A stretch of DNA of 64,000 bases from Sthenelais limicola. Taxonomy: Eukaryota > Annelida > Polychaeta > Phyllodocida > Sigalionidae. Shown one piece after another: positions 60,308 through 64,000 of the stretch. The position numbers and the translations under genes are program-made. How positions within the stretch are numbered: position 1 is the stretch's first letter; each line of letters begins with the position of its first letter. The stretch lies in contig OW804097.1 in assembly GCA_942159475.1 (NCBI GenBank), forward strand, positions 38,204,298-38,268,297, read 5' to 3'. The notes under the pieces are model-generated. The model was not told the origin of the DNA. It ran no database searches and saw nothing but the letters and a program-made list of their open reading frames with translations.

Positions 60308-60380
60308 ATAGGGAATTTGCATTGCGCATGTCTGTCACAGTGCATGCTGGGATGATTCTGATGAAATCTGACATACAAAT
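60308..60380 (-). mobile_element. MITE-C terminal fragment
   Basis: aatagggaatttgcattgcgc to ctgacatacaaat. Confidence 0.78.
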
Positions 60381-60700
60381 CGTGGGGTCAGAGCCAAAAG
60401 GTTGTATCTAACTTTTGACATGTTTTGAGTAAATTGAAAAAAACTAAATTGCAAATTAAGTTATGATTTCATGTATACTAGCTGTCAACGCAATATTGGT
60501 AATGCAAATATTTTTCAACCTTAAGTGATCCACATATCATATGATTGAAACATAGGATGATACAAAACATAGAGTCATATACAACCTATTGGCAAATATT
60601 TTTTCTGGATTTTGCTGAATTTTTATAATGGCCAAACCGATGTACCTTCAATTGAGCCATTTTGGCTCAAAGACATACCTTAAATTCTAATAATATTACT

Positions 60701-60992
60701 AGTGCCAAAAGAGTGTATCTCCAAATACAACTTTCTAGCACTGACATTTTGGAACAATTCTTGTTAAATCTTAAGCGCCAAAACATTGTATCTCTAAATA
60801 CAACTTTCTAGCACTGACATTTTGGAACAATTCTTGTTCAATCTTTAGTGCCAAAAGAGTGTATCTCCAAATACAACTTTCTAGCATTGACATGTTGGAA
60901 CAATTCTTATTAAATATTCAGTGCCAAAAGACTGTATCTCCATATACAACTTTCTAGCACTGACATGTTGGAACAATTCTTGTTGATTTTTT
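60701..60992. repeat. 73-bp tandem repeat, four units plus a diverged fifth
   Basis: Units start at 60701, 60774, 60847 and 60920 (agtgccaaaagagtgtatct...gacattttggaacaattctt). A degenerate remainder runs to about 61015. A related gagccaaaaggttgtatct piece occurs near 60390. Confidence 0.92.
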
Positions 60993-61392
60993 CTGACAAA
61001 ACATCTTATTTCCAGATAAGACATTCTGGGCCAAGGTTGTTTGATGAATATTGGCATAAATATTGTGTCACAAAGTCATACCTCGACCCTCTGCCAAGCA
61101 CTTTATTACATTTTTAAAAGAAATTCCTTGCTTTAATGTATATTTAAGCAATGTTTTATGATATTTCAAGTTGATGTTCATTGATCAGGCACCACAAGTA
61201 TTTATGCGTGTTTGGCCACATAAATGTGTACAAGAGCTGTTGCACTAGATAGGATATGGCCAATTCCACCAATTTCACAATATTTTAGTCTTCTACCATG
61301 GAAAGTGGCTTAATACCAATTAATAACCATTAATTTGATTTTTGTTGTGCTTGTGTAGTGGATTAGAGGTTTGAAATAACTATCCATGTCAA
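60993..61392. other. No feature recognised
   Basis: AT-rich sequence between the 73-bp array and the retroelement-like region. Confidence 0.4.
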
Positions 61393-62340
61393 TTGTTTAT
61401 GTATGGTCAGATGTCCTTGACATTCCTGTGCCTTGTCAATGCTTGCAATGGTTGGTGTCTTTATTTACCTTTGTCGAGATCCAGAGCCGCCAAAAGAGTT
61501 GGTCATAGTCTAGTAATTTGCGCCATTTATTATAGACAAGAGTTCACTACAATTGGTGCCATACAATTGACCCCACAAAGCTGACCTTGCAAGCAGTCTC
61601 CTTGCCGTTCCATATTCCTTCCTCGGAGGAATAGAAACTGCTTCTAGCAGTGAGCCTTGGAGGCTTGATTGTCACATATTCCTCTTGGAGGATTAGAGTG
61701 CTGTAGCAGAAAAATTCTGTTGAAAACTTGATCCACATAGAACATGTTGGAAGTGGATTCGATATTGCCGTAACAGGCAAGACCTGCAAAAGGACTACCA
61801 GTAAATGGTATAATGGGGGCCCGAGATATCTCCTCCATAACCATAGACATGGAACCCGACAAGGGTTTGATGCTGCCCAGCGAGATATTCGGAATGGCCC
61901 CGCCACTGATGGGCATGTTCAAATGGGTCAACACCATCCAGCAGTGCACACCAACCACCGGCAGATCGATTCGGAGGGTTGGCTTTCGGCAGGTGGAGAC
62001 AAAACCCTGAAAAATTGTCTGATGACAACCTTCAAATTCTCTGGCAGGGGTAACATGCAACTAGGAACACAAACAGGCTTATGGAGAGGATATCAGTAAT
62101 CATATCCAACAGTTGATCATAATCAATAACATCTTAAAGCATGTATGAGAGCACTTGAAGCAGACACGTTGTCCGCCATGCTTACAAGGTGCAAATCCTT
62201 GAGCTGCAGGAATCCAACAAACAGGCCAAACTCCATACAACTGAGTTGCAGCAAGATTTGTTAGGCATGATCCAAGGAATGGCAGCTAAACAAACTCCAC
62301 TTAATCCGGTGACGTCAACCATCGCTGATTCATAAGGTGA
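61393..62340. other. Unassigned, possibly retroelement-derived sequence
   Basis: Moderately GC-balanced with open frames on both strands (plus 61728-62099, minus 61644-62060), none matching a family I know. Its position just before the gag-like frame suggests a 5' part of the same dead retroelement. Confidence 0.3.
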
Positions 62341-62381
62341 AGTAAGGAAGGTGAAGTAAGGGTGAAGAAACGGATAGAAGG

Positions 62382-62966
62382 GTGACTTTCTCTAAAGGAA
62401 TGATGGGGGCAACATTGTCTCCTAAGGAAAGCCACAGAGTGAGGATAGAATTGGTTTCCGATGATACAAATGACGAACAACCAGGAGGCGAAGTTGGTGC
62501 TTGCAGTAGCAAGGGCGATCCTTCTACTGGGGCGAAAACCAACAAGGGAAGTGGGTCCAAGAACATGCAGGTCCCTCCCTCCCCACTGTTTTCACTCAAG
62601 ATTAGGAGACATGATTCTGATTGTTCTGTAGAGAATCAAGTTGGGGAAATCCGCTTGAGATGCTCTCAGAGAAAAGACCGATCGTTAGTCGCTGGCCTGG
62701 CATTTGACAGACCCAGCAACTCAGACTCAGACTTTGACTACCAGTACTCTGATGGTGAAGATAGTCACTATGACAAAATGCCTCAGTTGAAGCCATGGAA
62801 TGGCAAGAGCTCCTGGCGCGTGTACCTGGTGGAGTCCAAGGTTGTCGCTGAAGCGTACAACTGGACTCCAAAGCAGTTCTGGCACCAGTTGAAGTGTGGG
62901 ACTAGGAAACAGTTGGCAGAGCTGGGGCCAGGCCTTAGGATTTATTTGCAGGGATTGACCAACTAA
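62382..62966 (+). pseudogene. gag-like fragment of a Ty3/gypsy-type retrotransposon
   Basis: A 194-codon open frame. After an acidic Ser/Asp-rich stretch it has a PQLKPWNGKSSWRVYLVES segment and a nearby NWTP, the pattern at the start of many Ty3/gypsy Gag cores (P-F/W-G-K-x-x-W...Y...F/V). It stops soon after, so the capsid region is truncated. No zinc knuckle is seen. Confidence 0.5.
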
Positions 62967-63287
62967 GATATGGCAGTGTGGGTTTGTTTGAAACAACCCA
63001 ATGACCTCCAAAGGGCACTTTATTGGTCAGAAGTTGGGAAAGTTGCCACATGGACGAAGTTGCCACATGGCAACCATAGCTACAATTAGCATGGCCTCTG
63101 TCACACCTGTTGCAACAACACCACTCTGTAAAATAAGTGGGAGAGGAGGTCCCACTTACAGGGCTGTTGTACAGTCCTCAGAAGCCATGCAGGAAGTGAT
63201 GGAAGACTCCAACACTGATCCCTCCACGATTGTGCAGGCATTCCAAGCATTCTTGAATAGCAATCCCTTGGATCAATGAAATGTGTT

Positions 63288-63422
63288 GAGGTGCAAGGCG
63301 GAAATAAATGGTTCTGTGCCCTGGACAGTGTGGGATTGTTCCAGTTTAAGGTGATGGCCTTTGGACTGTGTAATGCCCCGGCAACCTTCCAGCGAATGCT
63401 AGACTCAAATCGGGAGCACCCC
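63288..63422 (+). pseudogene. Ty3/gypsy reverse transcriptase fragment
   Basis: One frame reads GLFQFKVMAFGLCNAPATFQ followed by RMLDS, a diagnostic RT stretch just before the catalytic Y-x-D-D. The frame breaks before that box, and protease plus upstream RT are missing between here and the gag-like frame. A dead, internally deleted element. Confidence 0.85.
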
Positions 63423-64000
63423 TATAAAAATAGGCGAAAAAAGTGTTTTTTGTGAATATTGGATAGCCCAACTTGTTTTTTTTCTCTTTTCCGAGTTGTA
63501 AGTCTTACGAGCTGTAAGCCTCACAACTGGCACTCACACTGTACAATCCGATTCAACATTTGAATCTTGAGTTTTGTCGTGAACAACAGCTCAAAAACGG
63601 ACCTTACAACTGGAAAACTAGTTGTAAGGAGTTGTAAGGCTTACAACTCTTTGGATGCGTACAGTGTCAGGGGGGCATTATCCCTATTTCTTGAGGTAAA
63701 ATCAATGTCAGCTAGGTTCGAACATAAATATGGTGAAAAATAAGAGTTCTGGAGGGCTTAGAATCTTGGATTATGATGTTTCATATAGGCAGACATCTTC
63801 GGAGAAGTTGTGACGTCACTCATGATAAAATCCAGCCAGCCATGCTAGCATGGGGAGTGCACCATGGTCATGCTCCTCCTCCTGCTGGAGTTTTTGCAAC
63901 AATATATATAGCAGAAATAAGCATGTGCCCATTAAATCTGAATGTCTACATGCTATTCATGGCCAGATTTCACTTTCTAAAGTGTGATTTTATGAAAGAG
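63423..64000. other. Region with repeated inverted AGTTGTAAG motifs
   Basis: Between about 63493 and 63650 the word GTTGTAAG and its complement CTTACAAC recur, making two close hairpins. No gene seen. Confidence 0.6.

Noticed and set aside
1..64000. CRISPR-like spacing from regularly recurring MITE ends
   Set aside because: Repeats are long, dispersed in both orientations and flanked by target duplications; this is a eukaryotic genome.

Overview
This is a repeat-dense animal nuclear window. It carries one clear host gene: the 3' part of AMBRA1, the autophagy and cyclin-D ubiquitin-ligase receptor, on the minus strand between 20846 and 8165. I could place eleven consecutive coding exons with consistent splice phases. 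They total 4525 nt, or 1507 residues plus the stop. The first ~70 residues by comparison with vertebrate AMBRA1, and the promoter, were not found. The organism is an animal and probably a lophotrochozoan. A GTGAGTGAGT...TTTACGCC repeat resembling one common in molluscs hints at a mollusc, but this is only a hint.

Layout. 1-8 kb is AT-rich sequence downstream of AMBRA1, with a ~240-bp direct repeat in two copies ~1 kb apart and one TIR element. 8.16-20.85 kb is AMBRA1; its introns hold a ~60-bp tandem array, short inverted-repeat elements, two hammerhead-like ribozyme motifs and a 590-bp element with 48-bp perfect terminal repeats. From 20.85 kb to ~60.3 kb I recognise no host exon. That stretch is a mosaic of small non-autonomous DNA transposons, one LTR element and simple repeats. 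60.7-61.0 kb is a 73-bp tandem array. 62.3-63.4 kb holds a broken Ty3/gypsy-like element (gag-like reading frame and a reverse-transcriptase fragment).

The dominant signal is a ~235-bp element, called MITE-A here. It has ~28-bp terminal inverted repeats beginning GGGTCAGATTTTCAGAAAAT and is present in about 50 whole or partial copies (roughly 10-11 kb). Seventeen copies are flanked by exact 4-bp direct repeats (TTAT, ACAA, ATAA, ATGT, ACAT, ATTT, TAAT, ATAT). A second ~205-220-bp family, MITE-B (ends CASTCTAGGCCCAAA), has about 25 copies and also makes 4-bp duplications (CTTA, GGGC, AAGA, TAGC, CTAA, TAGG). MITE-C (~350 bp), MITE-D (~225-250 bp) and MITE-E (~270-310 bp) are rarer. Nested insertions give a relative order: MITE-A copies are interrupted by a MITE-B (AAGA duplication), by a 4.6-kb LTR element with apparently identical LTRs (ATGT duplication), and by a ~1.3-kb TIR element.

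No transposase for any of the small families was seen. All family names are local labels; repeat-library and protein searches were not possible. MITE coordinates were read by eye and may be off by a few bases.
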